64,000 nucleotides of DNA, from contig JAWKZN010000001.1 of the NCBI GenBank assembly GCA_041395945.1, forward strand, positions 3,162,001 through 3,226,000, written 5' to 3'. The notes under the pieces are model-generated. The model had not been told where the DNA came from and did not search any database. It was given only the letters and a program-made list of their open reading frames with translations. The DNA is from Pseudomonadales bacterium. GTDB lineage: Bacteria > Pseudomonadota > Gammaproteobacteria > Pseudomonadales > Azotimanducaceae. Shown in pieces: positions 25,182-32,744 of this stretch; within the stretch, counting starts at the first letter, position 1; the number at the start of each line of letters is the position of its first letter. Made by a program: the position numbers and the translations under genes.

Positions 25182-25847
25182 TCAGTCGTCGCCGTCTTCG
25201 TCCTTCTCACCAATCGTCGGTGGCGCTTCCGGAGCTTCATCGCTCAGCTCTTCTTCAGCTTCTTCCACTCTCGGCGGCTGGACGCTGACAACCGCACGGT
25301 CGTCGTCTTCGTGCTCAAGGGCGATGATCGTTACACCTGCGGGCACTTTCAGCTGGGACAGATGCACCAGGTCATTGAGCTCGAGTTCGGTCACATCGAC
25401 CTCGAGGAACTCGGGCAGATCTGCCGGGAGACAGCGTACTTCGACATCCGTCATGAGGTGGGTGATCACACCGCCGCCCAGACGCACGCCTACACAGGCT
25501 TCTTCACCGATGACGTGGATCGGAACATGGACCTCGATTTCCACATCTGCGCTGACGCGCAGGAAGTCCATGTGCAGCACCTTGCCGTTGATCGGATTGC
25601 GCTGCACGTCCCGGACGAGCGCCTGCTGAGAACCGCCTTCCACCTGCACATCAATGATCTGCGAGAAAAACGATTCGTTCTGCATGGCTTTGTTGATCTC
25701 ATTGACATTCAGTGTCAGCGAGATCGCTGCTTCCTGGGAACCATACATGATGGCTGGAATCACATCGCCGGAACGACGCAGGCGGCGGCTCGCACCCTTC
25801 CCCACGTCAGCACGCCGCGATGCGTGAATTGCTAGTTTCTGGGACAT
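25182..25847 (-). CDS. rplY: Ribosomal protein L25 / general stress protein Ctc
   Basis: A 221-residue protein with the L25 5S-rRNA-binding domain (about 1-95, starting LAIHASRRADVGKGASRRLR) plus the C-terminal beta domain of the longer TL5/Ctc form, ending in an acidic tail. E. coli L25 is only the first domain, so this is the long type common in Pseudomonas. The start ATG has AGGAAGGAAACGA upstream. A hairpin with a T-rich run lies between this gene and prs. Confidence 0.95.
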   Translation of the reverse strand: MSQKLAIHASRRADVGKGASRRLRRSGDVIPAIMYGSQEAAISLTLNVNEINKAMQNESFFSQIIDVQVEGGSQQALVRDVQRNPINGKVLHMDFLRVSADVEIEVHVPIHVIGEEACVGVRLGGGVITHLMTDVEVRCLPADLPEFLEVDVTELELNDLVHLSQLKVPAGVTIIALEHEDDDRAVVSVQPPRVEEAEEELSDEAPEAPPTIGEKDEDGDD

Positions 25848-25863
25848 TTCGTTTCCTTCCTGA

Positions 25864-25894
25864 TTAAAACGCTGTGGGGTTCGATCCCCGCAGC
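25864..25894 (-). terminator. Hairpin with T-rich tail between prs and rplY
   Basis: On the minus strand GCTGCGGGG and CCCCACAGC (25871-25894) pair with one mismatch and are followed by GTTTTAATC. It may partly terminate prs transcription or attenuate rplY. The stem with the ATCGAA loop superficially resembles a tRNA T-arm, but no tRNA surrounds it. Confidence 0.5.
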
Positions 25895-25969
25895 TGTTAC
25901 TGACAGTTCAAATCCGCGACCAGATCCGAACGCCTTTATCCCACGCGTGCTTCGCCGTCTACCAGTGAG

Positions 25970-26941
25970 TCACCGGAACATCGCGCTGATGGATTCTTCG
26001 CTGCTTACCCGTCGGATGGCTTCCGCAAGCACCCGATCGAGACTGATCTGAGTAATCTTTCTGCAGGCCCCCGCTTCCGCGTTCAGCGGAATGGTATCGG
26101 TGACAAACATGGCATCGAGATCGGGGGCTGAAATCTGTTCGATCGCGCGTCCGGACAGTACCGGGTGGGTGATATAAGCCACCACTTTCACTGCCCCTTC
26201 TTCTTTCAGCGCGCGCGCCGCCGTGCACAGGGTGCCTGCGGTGTCGACGATGTCGTCCACCAGCACGCAGGTCTTCCCTTCGACATCGCCTATCACGTTC
26301 ATCACCTTGGTCTCGTTGGCCCGCGGTCTGCGTTTGTCGATGATGGCCAGATCCAGATCATTCGCCTGTTTTGCAATCGCCCTGGCCCGCACGACCCCGC
26401 CGACATCGGGTGAGACGATGATCGGCCGCTCATAGCCTGCGGAAGTCATATGGTCGACAAGCACGGGCGAGGCGTACACGTTGTCCACCGGCATGTTGAA
26501 AAAACCCTGGATCTGATCCGCATGGAGATCCACCGTCAGCAGCCGGTCGATACCGACACTGCCGAGCATGTCTGCCACCACCTTGGCAGAAATCGGCACC
26601 CGGGCGGATCGGGGTCGACGATCCTGGCGGGCATAACCGAAATAGGGAATCACCGCAGTCACCCGACTCGCAGACGCTCGCCGGATGGCGTCTGCCATGA
26701 TCATCAGTTCCATGACATTGTCGTTGGTCGGGGCACAGGTGGACTGCAGCAGAAAGACGTCCTGGCCCCGCACATTCTCGTGAATCTCGACATCCACTTC
26801 GCCGTCGCTGAACCGGCCCACCTTGGCATCGCCCAGCGCCATGCGCAGCTGACAGGCAACTTTTTTCGCGAGCGAATGATTCGAGCTGCCCGCAAACAGC
26901 ATCAGGTTCGGCTCGTTCGGATCCTTTGTGGCTGTCGACAC
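25970..26941 (-). CDS. prs: Ribose-phosphate pyrophosphokinase
   Basis: Makes PRPP from ribose 5-phosphate and ATP for nucleotide, His, Trp and NAD synthesis. All class I signatures are present: FSDGEVDVEIHENVRG, STCAPTNDNVMELMIM, the flexible loop YFGYARQDRRPRSARVPISAKV, the PRPP-binding CVLVDDIVDTAGTL, and the C-terminal ISNEESISAMF-like end SSEESISAMFR. GTG 26941 (CAGG upstream) gives 323 residues, near the usual 315; ATG 26998 would add 19 residues. The tRNA-Gln gene ends 77 bases upstream on the same strand, so the two are probably on one transcript. Confidence 0.95.
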   Translation of the reverse strand: MSTATKDPNEPNLMLFAGSSNHSLAKKVACQLRMALGDAKVGRFSDGEVDVEIHENVRGQDVFLLQSTCAPTNDNVMELMIMADAIRRASASRVTAVIPYFGYARQDRRPRSARVPISAKVVADMLGSVGIDRLLTVDLHADQIQGFFNMPVDNVYASPVLVDHMTSAGYERPIIVSPDVGGVVRARAIAKQANDLDLAIIDKRRPRANETKVMNVIGDVEGKTCVLVDDIVDTAGTLCTAARALKEEGAVKVVAYITHPVLSGRAIEQISAPDLDAMFVTDTIPLNAEAGACRKITQISLDRVLAEAIRRVSSEESISAMFR

Positions 26942-27018
26942 GATGTACCTGCTACCCGGTTGCCGCTGTGCGGAGGCCTCCACCGCACGGCGGGCCATTT
27001 TCCTGTTGCGCGGAGGTA

Positions 27019-27093
27019 TGGCTGGGGTGGGAGGATTCGAACCTCCGCATGGCAGGATCAAAACCTGCTGCCTTACCGCTTGGCGACACCCCA
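27019..27093 (-). tRNA. tRNA-Gln (anticodon TTG)
   Basis: A 75-base cloverleaf on the complementary strand, very close to E. coli glutamine tRNA: acceptor TGGGGTG paired with CACCCCA, D-arm GCCAAGCGGTAAGGC, anticodon loop TTTTGAT with anticodon TTG, T-arm GGAGGTTCGAATCCTCC, discriminator G and encoded CCA. The position before prs is conserved in Pseudomonas-like genomes. Confidence 0.95.
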
Positions 27094-27208
27094 ATGGTTG
27101 AACCGAACCCGGTCGTGGCCGACGCCCGGGGTGCAGGCGTGGGCGCAATACTGGACAAAATTCGACAAAAGCGGCGTGCTGCCTTACCCCCGCTTCGCGA
27201 GGGGCGCT

Positions 27209-27237
27209 ATTGTGCTGACGCGTCCGGTCTCTGTCAA
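27209..27237 (-). promoter_or_regulatory. Promoter of the tRNA-Gln-prs unit
   Basis: TTGACA (minus strand, 27232-27237), a 17-base spacer and CACAAT (27209-27214), followed by a GC-rich discriminator of the kind seen at stable-RNA promoters. It lies between lolB and the tRNA. The leader before the mature tRNA would be about 110 bases. Confidence 0.65.
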
Positions 27238-27286
27238 ACCCATTTGCGCGCCGGAATACAGGGGATTTACCCTGTAAATCAACGAG

Positions 27287-27874
27287 TTAAAACTGCCACT
27301 CGGCGATCACCAGACGGATCCGGGTCGCCGGGCCGGTCGCGCTGAGCCGGCGTGGCAACCATTGTCCCGCCGCCTCGCGATGCTGCTCGTAAACCACCCG
27401 CCACTCGAGCTGAGTGAATGCCGCCAGTAACCCCTGGTCGTCGTATTCGAGGTCATGGGCAGGGATCCCTGCCAGCGGGTTACCCTGCAGCCAGGCGGGC
27501 AACACCGCAAGCGGCAGGCTCCAGCCGAGCTGCTCCCGCATGACCTGCTCCGAAGGGCCTTCGGTCACCACCATACCGGCCCCGTCGAGGATGGCCACTG
27601 CACTGCCACGGCGCACCAGCTGGATGCGGCCCTGTCCCATGGGTCCCCAGAGATCGACCTCGAAATTCTCGCCCTGCTGGCGCCAGAGCAGATTGGCGGT
27701 ATGTCGCTCGCCCGCCTCTTCAACCGCCAGCTTTCCCCGCAAAAGAAAGTCATCCTCAGGGGCCGGCGCGGGCAGGGACGCGCAGCCTCCGCCGATGGAA
27801 ACGGAAAATATGTTTAAAAATAAGAGCTTATACACGTTCGCCAGAGTGAAGACTCTGTTAGAATCGCGCGTCAT
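27287..27874 (-). CDS. lolB: Outer-membrane lipoprotein receptor LolB
   Basis: LolB takes lipoproteins from periplasmic LolA and inserts them into the outer membrane. From ATG 27874 the product has 195 residues: signal peptide with an unusual lipobox IGGGC, then the LolB fold recognised by FLLRGKLAVEEAGERHTANL, FEVDLWGPMGQGRIQLVRRG, MREQLGWSLPLAVLPAWLQG and the C-terminal stretch RLSATGPATRIRLVIAEW. An ATG further upstream (27922) would overlap hemA and is less likely. It is divergent from hemA with only 32 bases between starts. ispE does not follow it. Confidence 0.9.
   Translation of the reverse strand: MTRDSNRVFTLANVYKLLFLNIFSVSIGGGCASLPAPAPEDDFLLRGKLAVEEAGERHTANLLWRQQGENFEVDLWGPMGQGRIQLVRRGSAVAILDGAGMVVTEGPSEQVMREQLGWSLPLAVLPAWLQGNPLAGIPAHDLEYDDQGLLAAFTQLEWRVVYEQHREAAGQWLPRRLSATGPATRIRLVIAEWQF
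27856..27864 (+). promoter_or_regulatory. Extended -10 promoter for hemA
   Basis: TGTTAGAAT (27856-27864) is an extended -10 element (TGn plus TAGAAT). No good -35 is present. It lies inside the lolB coding start, 43 bases before hemA. Confidence 0.5.
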
Positions 27875-27906
27875 CCTGAGCACAGCGTCCACCTTGGCAT
27901 CGGCTG

Positions 27907-29160
27907 ATGGCGATATTGGCATACGGCGTTAACTATCGCACGGCACCCGTGGAGTTTCGGGAGCGTATCGCGTTCCCGGAAGGGACCCTGGCAGACGCTC
28001 TGCTGGAAGCCACTCACCACATTCCCAGCGTGTCTGAGGCGGCCATCATTTCGACCTGCAATCGCACCGAGCTGTATCTGTCTCTGGATCCGGCCCATGA
28101 GCGTGAAGTCGGTACCTGGCTGGCGGAAGCCCGCAAGATCCCCTTAAGCGAGCTGGACAGCGTCGCTTACAGCCACTGGGATCTGGATGCCGCCCGCCAT
28201 CTGATCCGGGTGGCCTCCGGTCTCGACAGCCAGGTTCTCGGCGAACCACAGATCATGGGCCAGGTGAAATCGGCCTACGACCTGGCGCGCCAGGCGGGCA
28301 CTCTCGGTCCGGAGCTGAGCCTGCTCTCACAGATCATCCTGTCCACCGCCAAACGGGTGCGCACCGATACGGACATCGGCCGCAATCCCGTCTCCGTGGC
28401 CTACGCAGCGGTGGTCATGGCGCAACAGATTTTTACCGATCTGAAAGATACCCGGGCACTCCTGCTGGGGGCGGGGGATACCATTCAACGGGTGGCCGAG
28501 CACCTCACGGAAGCCGGGGTGGCCGGGATGGCCATCGCAAACCGTACCCTGGCAAATGCGGAAGCCCTCGCTGCACGCTTCGATGCTCTGCCCCTGCAGC
28601 TCACCGATGTGCCCGCCCACCTGGCCAACTACGACATCATCATTGCATCGACCGGCAGCTCCCTGCCCGTGGTCGGCAAAGGAGCCCTGGAAGCTGCAAT
28701 CCGTCAGCGCCGCCGCAAACCGATGTTCATTGTCGACATCGCCGTGCCCCGGGATATCGAACCGGAAGCGGCAGAACTTCCCGATGTGTTTCTCTACACG
28801 ATCGACGACCTCGACGACATCATCGAAGAAAACGTGAAGAACCGCCGGGTTGCCGCGGAGGAAGCAGAAACCCTGGTGGATGACGGCGCCAATCACTATC
28901 TGCGTGAGCGGCGCGCGCACCATGGCCAGGCGCTGTTGCGGAAGTTCCGCGATCAGGCAGCGAGCATCCAGACCGCGGAGCTGGAGCGGGCCCTGCGGGA
29001 GCTCAGCAGAGGAACGCCGCCCGAACAGGTTCTCGCCACGCTGAGCCGCGGCCTGACAAACAAACTGATCCACGCACCCACCACCGCCCTGCGCAACGCC
29101 GCAGCGGATGGCCGCGCTGATCTCCTCGACTACCTCAAGACCCTCTACCATCTGGATTGA
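27907..29160 (+). CDS. hemA: Glutamyl-tRNA reductase
   Basis: The first step of C5-pathway heme synthesis: NADPH reduction of glutamyl-tRNA to glutamate semialdehyde. The 417-residue protein carries the catalytic ISTCNRTELY motif (Cys51), the tRNA-binding stretch SGLDSQVLGEPQIMGQVK, the Rossmann motif LLGAGDTIQRVAEHL (a Gly pattern slightly altered from GAGxxG), and the C-terminal dimerisation helices. The order hemA-prfA-prmC-moeB is conserved in gammaproteobacteria. Confidence 0.97.
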   Translation: MAILAYGVNYRTAPVEFRERIAFPEGTLADALLEATHHIPSVSEAAIISTCNRTELYLSLDPAHEREVGTWLAEARKIPLSELDSVAYSHWDLDAARHLIRVASGLDSQVLGEPQIMGQVKSAYDLARQAGTLGPELSLLSQIILSTAKRVRTDTDIGRNPVSVAYAAVVMAQQIFTDLKDTRALLLGAGDTIQRVAEHLTEAGVAGMAIANRTLANAEALAARFDALPLQLTDVPAHLANYDIIIASTGSSLPVVGKGALEAAIRQRRRKPMFIVDIAVPRDIEPEAAELPDVFLYTIDDLDDIIEENVKNRRVAAEEAETLVDDGANHYLRERRAHHGQALLRKFRDQAASIQTAELERALRELSRGTPPEQVLATLSRGLTNKLIHAPTTALRNAAADGRADLLDYLKTLYHLD

Positions 29161-29167
29161 ATGATCG

Positions 29168-30262
29168 ATGAGTCTGACTGAATCGATGGTGGACAAACTG
29201 TCGGGCCTCGCCGATCGTCACGAAGAGGTGAGTGCGCTCCTGTCCGATCCGGAGGTGATGGCAAACCGGGACCAGTTCACCGCGCTGTCCAGGGAATATG
29301 CCGAGCTCGAACCGGTCATACAAGGCTTCACCGAATACGAGCGGCTGGTTGGGGAAATCGAAGAGATCACCGAGATGACCCGGGATGCGGATGCGGAAAT
29401 TCGCCAGCTTGCCCAGGAGGATCTGGGGCGGCTGGAAGCGGAACTGGCAAGTTCGGAGCAGGCCCTGCAGACCCTCCTGCTGCCGAGAGATCCTCACGAC
29501 GGTGCGAACGTGTTCCTCGAAATCCGTGCGGGTACCGGGGGAGATGAAGCGGCGATCTTTGCCGGGAATCTTTTCCGCATGTACAGCAAATACGCAGAAC
29601 AGAAAGGCTGGCAGCTCGAGATACTCAATGCCCGCCAGGGCGAACACGGTGGCTACAAGGAAATCATCTCCCGGATTACCGGCGCGAACGTGTACTCCCA
29701 GCTGAAATTTGAATCCGGCGCCCATCGGGTACAGCGGGTACCCGAGACCGAATCCCAGGGCCGCATCCACACCAGCGCCTGCACGGTCGCCGTCATGCCC
29801 GAAGCAGACGAAATCGATTCGATCGAGATCAGCAAGGCCGATCTGCGCGAGGATACCTACCGCGCTTCCGGTGCGGGTGGCCAGCATGTGAACAAGACCG
29901 ATTCCGCCATCCGCCTTACGCATCTGCCGACAGGCATCGTGGTGGAATGTCAGGACGAGCGCTCTCAGCACAAAAACCGCGCCCGCGCTTACGCACTGCT
30001 GAAGGCCAAGCTGCTGGACATGGCGCGCAGCAAGCAGCAGGCCGAGGAGGCCGAAACCCGCCGCACGCTGGTCGGCTCCGGGGACCGCTCCGAGCGCATA
30101 CGCACCTACAATTTCCCCCAGGGTCGGGTCACCGATCACCGCATCAATCTCACCATCTACAAACTCGATGAAGTGATCGAAGGCCTGCTCGATCATGTGA
30201 TACAGCCGCTCGTACAGGAGCACCAGGCAGACCTTCTGCAGTCACTGGGTGAGGCCGGGTGA
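29168..30262 (+). CDS. prfA: Peptide chain release factor 1
   Basis: A 364-residue factor that reads UAA and UAG and triggers peptide release. The GGQ loop is at 237-239 (SGAGGQHVNKTDSA), the target of PrmC methylation. The stop-codon tripeptide is P192-E-T194 in VPETESQGRIHTS, matching the PxT pattern of RF1 rather than the SPF of RF2. It starts seven bases after the hemA stop and overlaps prmC by four bases (GTGA). Confidence 0.97.
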   Translation: MSLTESMVDKLSGLADRHEEVSALLSDPEVMANRDQFTALSREYAELEPVIQGFTEYERLVGEIEEITEMTRDADAEIRQLAQEDLGRLEAELASSEQALQTLLLPRDPHDGANVFLEIRAGTGGDEAAIFAGNLFRMYSKYAEQKGWQLEILNARQGEHGGYKEIISRITGANVYSQLKFESGAHRVQRVPETESQGRIHTSACTVAVMPEADEIDSIEISKADLREDTYRASGAGGQHVNKTDSAIRLTHLPTGIVVECQDERSQHKNRARAYALLKAKLLDMARSKQQAEEAETRRTLVGSGDRSERIRTYNFPQGRVTDHRINLTIYKLDEVIEGLLDHVIQPLVQEHQADLLQSLGEAG

Positions 30263-31128
30263 CACAGGTGAGCACAGGCACCGACCCGGCACACTCCGTC
30301 AGGTCCTGGCTGCGAGCCCATCGCCGGCTGCCCCGACTCGATTGCGAACTCCTGTTGTGTCATCGGCTGGGATTGAGCCGGGCTCAGGTGATGGCGGCGC
30401 CTGAACGCATCATCGACGCGGCAGCACTGAGCACACTCGAGTCACTCGCCGCCCGTCTGCAGGAGGGTGAACCCCTGGCCTATGTGCTCGGGGAGCGGGA
30501 ATTCTGGGGACTGAGTCTGCGGGTCACGCCAGATGTACTGATTCCGCGGCCGGAGACGGAAACCCTGGTCGAACTCGCGCTGCCGCTTGTGAATTCCGGT
30601 GACCGCGTGCTCGATCTCGGCACCGGCAGTGGCGCCATCGCCATTGCTCTGGCGAAGAGCCTGACGCTGGAAGTCTGGGCCAGCGACGTCAGCCCCGCCG
30701 CCCTGAAGGTGGCCGCTGACAATGCCGGGCGCCATAACGCCCCGGTGACTTTTTTCGAAAGCGACTGGTTCGAACAGGTCCCCGGACGCTTCCACCTCAT
30801 TGCTGCGAATCCACCCTATGTCGCAGCCGACGATCCCCATCTTCCCGGGTTGCGCCATGAGCCCAAGGGCGCACTGGTCAGTGGTGCGGAGGGGATGGAC
30901 GATCTCGCCCGGATCATCGGCAGCGCGGACAGCTTTCTCCACCCGGGAGGCTGGCTGCTGGTCGAACACGGCTGGAATCAGAAGCGGCCGGTGACCGACT
31001 GCTTTCTGCGCCAGGGTTACTGCGAAGTGGCAACCCGCCAGGATCTGGCGGGTCTGGACAGGGTGACTTTCGGCAGAAAAGCGTACCCTGTGACTGCGGG
31101 CGAGTTACGCGGAAGCGATGAAACGTGA
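30259..31128 (+). CDS. prmC: Release factor glutamine N5-methyltransferase
   Basis: Methylates the glutamine of the GGQ motif in release factors. The 289-residue product has SAM motif I VLDLGTGSGAIAIAL (117-131), the IPRPETETLVE segment that contacts substrate, and the catalytic N184-P-P-Y187. The start is GTG overlapping the prfA stop, so enzyme and substrate are made together. The end overlaps the next gene by four bases. Confidence 0.96.
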   Translation: MTQVSTGTDPAHSVRSWLRAHRRLPRLDCELLLCHRLGLSRAQVMAAPERIIDAAALSTLESLAARLQEGEPLAYVLGEREFWGLSLRVTPDVLIPRPETETLVELALPLVNSGDRVLDLGTGSGAIAIALAKSLTLEVWASDVSPAALKVAADNAGRHNAPVTFFESDWFEQVPGRFHLIAANPPYVAADDPHLPGLRHEPKGALVSGAEGMDDLARIIGSADSFLHPGGWLLVEHGWNQKRPVTDCFLRQGYCEVATRQDLAGLDRVTFGRKAYPVTAGELRGSDET

Positions 31129-31868
31129 ATGACGAACAGCTGCTGCGCTACAGCAGACATATCCTGCTACCGGAAGTTGACATCGCCGGTCAGGAAGCAC
31201 TGCTGGCTGCCACCGTGCTGGTGGTCGGCCTCGGCGGTCTCGGTTCGCCGGTTGCGCTCTATCTCGCCGCCGCCGGTGTGGGCCGACTGCTGCTGGTGGA
31301 CCACGATGAGGTGGACCTTTCCAATCTGCAGCGCCAGATCGTGCACCGGCAGTCTTCGCTTGGCCGGCGCAAGGTGGCATCAGCAGCGGCAACCCTGTCT
31401 GCCCTGAATCCGGACATCGGCATCGAAACCATAGACGCGGATCTGGATGATGTGGCGCTGCACGCTCTGGTATCGCGTGCCGACGTGGTCGTGGATGCGA
31501 CGGACAATTTCCGCATCCGCTATGCGCTGAACGATGTCTGCTGGGCCAGCTCGGTACCCCTTGTCTCAGGCGCTGCCATACGCTGGGAAGGCCAGGTCGC
31601 CGTCTTCGATCCGCGGGTGCCTGACTCGCCCTGTTACCGGTGCCTTTACGCTACCGGTGACGATGCCGCCCTCAACTGCTCGGAGAATGGTGTGGCAGCG
31701 CCACTGGTGGGGGTGATCGGCACGACCCAGGCACTGGAGACCATGAAACTGATCACCGGTGTCGGAGAATCTCTTACCGGATATGTGCTCTACTTCGATG
31801 GCAAGCACATGGAGTGGCGCAAACTCAGACTGCCGAAATATCCGCAATGCCCGACCTGTGCGGAGTGA
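31125..31868 (+). CDS. moeB: MoeB/ThiF/HesA family adenylyltransferase
   Basis: An E1-like enzyme that adenylates the C-terminus of a small sulfur carrier (MoaD or ThiS). Of 247 residues, 35-40 form the nucleotide loop GLGGLG, followed by DHDEVDLSNLQRQIVH, and a zinc site is formed by CYRC and the C-terminal CPTC. Position after prmC matches moeB in Pseudomonas, hence the symbol, but ThiF activity cannot be excluded. Its 3' end overlaps convergent lipB by 44 bases. Confidence 0.88.
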   Translation: MNDEQLLRYSRHILLPEVDIAGQEALLAATVLVVGLGGLGSPVALYLAAAGVGRLLLVDHDEVDLSNLQRQIVHRQSSLGRRKVASAAATLSALNPDIGIETIDADLDDVALHALVSRADVVVDATDNFRIRYALNDVCWASSVPLVSGAAIRWEGQVAVFDPRVPDSPCYRCLYATGDDAALNCSENGVAAPLVGVIGTTQALETMKLITGVGESLTGYVLYFDGKHMEWRKLRLPKYPQCPTCAE

Positions 31869-32478
31869 ACGCAAAGGTCTCTGCCAGGGCGGCGATCAGT
31901 CTCTCGCGCACTGGACCGGGACTGTCAGGACCACCCAGGTCGACCATCTGAGTCACCGTCATGCCCAGCAACCCACAGGGATTGATGCGGCCGAAAGGTT
32001 CCAGATCCATGTTCACATTGAGACTGAGGCCGTGATAGGAACAGCCGCGCCGAACCCGTAAACCCAGGGAGGCGATCTTCGCACCCGCGACATAGACACC
32101 CGGAGCATCCGCCCTGGGAGCACCTTCGATTCCGTAGCCGGCCAGCACCCTGACGACGGCCGCCTCGATGCCACTGACAAGGCCTCGCACACTCAGCCCT
32201 TTGCGGCGCAGATCGATCAGCAGATATCCGACAATCTGGCCCGGGCCATGATAGGTGACCTGGCCGCCTCTGTCTGACTGCACCACCGGGATGTCGCCTG
32301 GTGCCAGCAGATGCTCCGGCCGTCCTGCCTGCCCCTGGGTGAAAACGGGTTCATGCTCGGTCAGCCACACCTGGTCTTCGGTTACGCTGGTTCGCTGTTC
32401 GGTGAACCGCCGCATTCTGTCAAACACGGCCTCGTAATCCGTTCGCCCCAGGTCGACGATCTGCACCGGAGTTTTCAC
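31825..32478 (-). CDS. lipB: Octanoyl-[acyl carrier protein] transferase
   Basis: Moves octanoate from ACP to the lipoyl domains of 2-oxoacid dehydrogenases; LipA then adds sulfur. Of 217 residues, the binding motif is SDRGGQVTYHGPGQIVGY (68-85), catalytic Lys134 is in GAKIASLGLRV and Cys168 is in INPCGL. It overlaps ybeD by four bases. lipA, often next to lipB, is not in this stretch. Confidence 0.96.
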   Translation of the reverse strand: MKTPVQIVDLGRTDYEAVFDRMRRFTEQRTSVTEDQVWLTEHEPVFTQGQAGRPEHLLAPGDIPVVQSDRGGQVTYHGPGQIVGYLLIDLRRKGLSVRGLVSGIEAAVVRVLAGYGIEGAPRADAPGVYVAGAKIASLGLRVRRGCSYHGLSLNVNMDLEPFGRINPCGLLGMTVTQMVDLGGPDSPGPVRERLIAALAETFAFTPHRSGIADISAV

Positions 32479-32741
32479 AGAACCAGCTTGACCTCCGGCA
32501 GGGCCATCAGGTCTCCATGCAGTGCCCGCAGCTGCCCTTCACTGCGTGCAGTGATCAAAAGGCGCACGGATGTGTAGTTGCCTGCCCGGCTGGGCTGCAG
32601 ACTCAGGGTCTGTTCATCGAAATCGTCGACGTGAATACGCACGACTTCCACCACACGCTGGACAAGCTCGGGAGCGCTGTGGGAAATCACCTTCAGCGGG
32701 TAGCTTGCACAGGGAAAAACGATGGATGGCGTATCCTCCAT
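32475..32741 (-). CDS. ybeD: DUF493 family protein YbeD
   Basis: An 88-residue alpha/beta protein of the YbeD family (PSYPLKVI-like FPCASYPLKVISHSAPEL near the start, then HVDDFDEQTLSLQPSRAGNY). The family has an ACT-like fold and sits between dacA and lipB in most gammaproteobacteria; a role in lipoate metabolism or regulation has been suggested from that context only. It starts four bases after dacA and overlaps lipB. Confidence 0.9.
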   Translation of the reverse strand: MEDTPSIVFPCASYPLKVISHSAPELVQRVVEVVRIHVDDFDEQTLSLQPSRAGNYTSVRLLITARSEGQLRALHGDLMALPEVKLVL

Positions 32742-32744
32742 CGA

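Noticed and set aside
25871..25894. A tRNA fragment suggested by GGGGTTCGATCCCC.
   Set aside because: The stretch resembles a T-arm, but no acceptor, D or anticodon arms surround it; it fits a hairpin terminator or attenuator.
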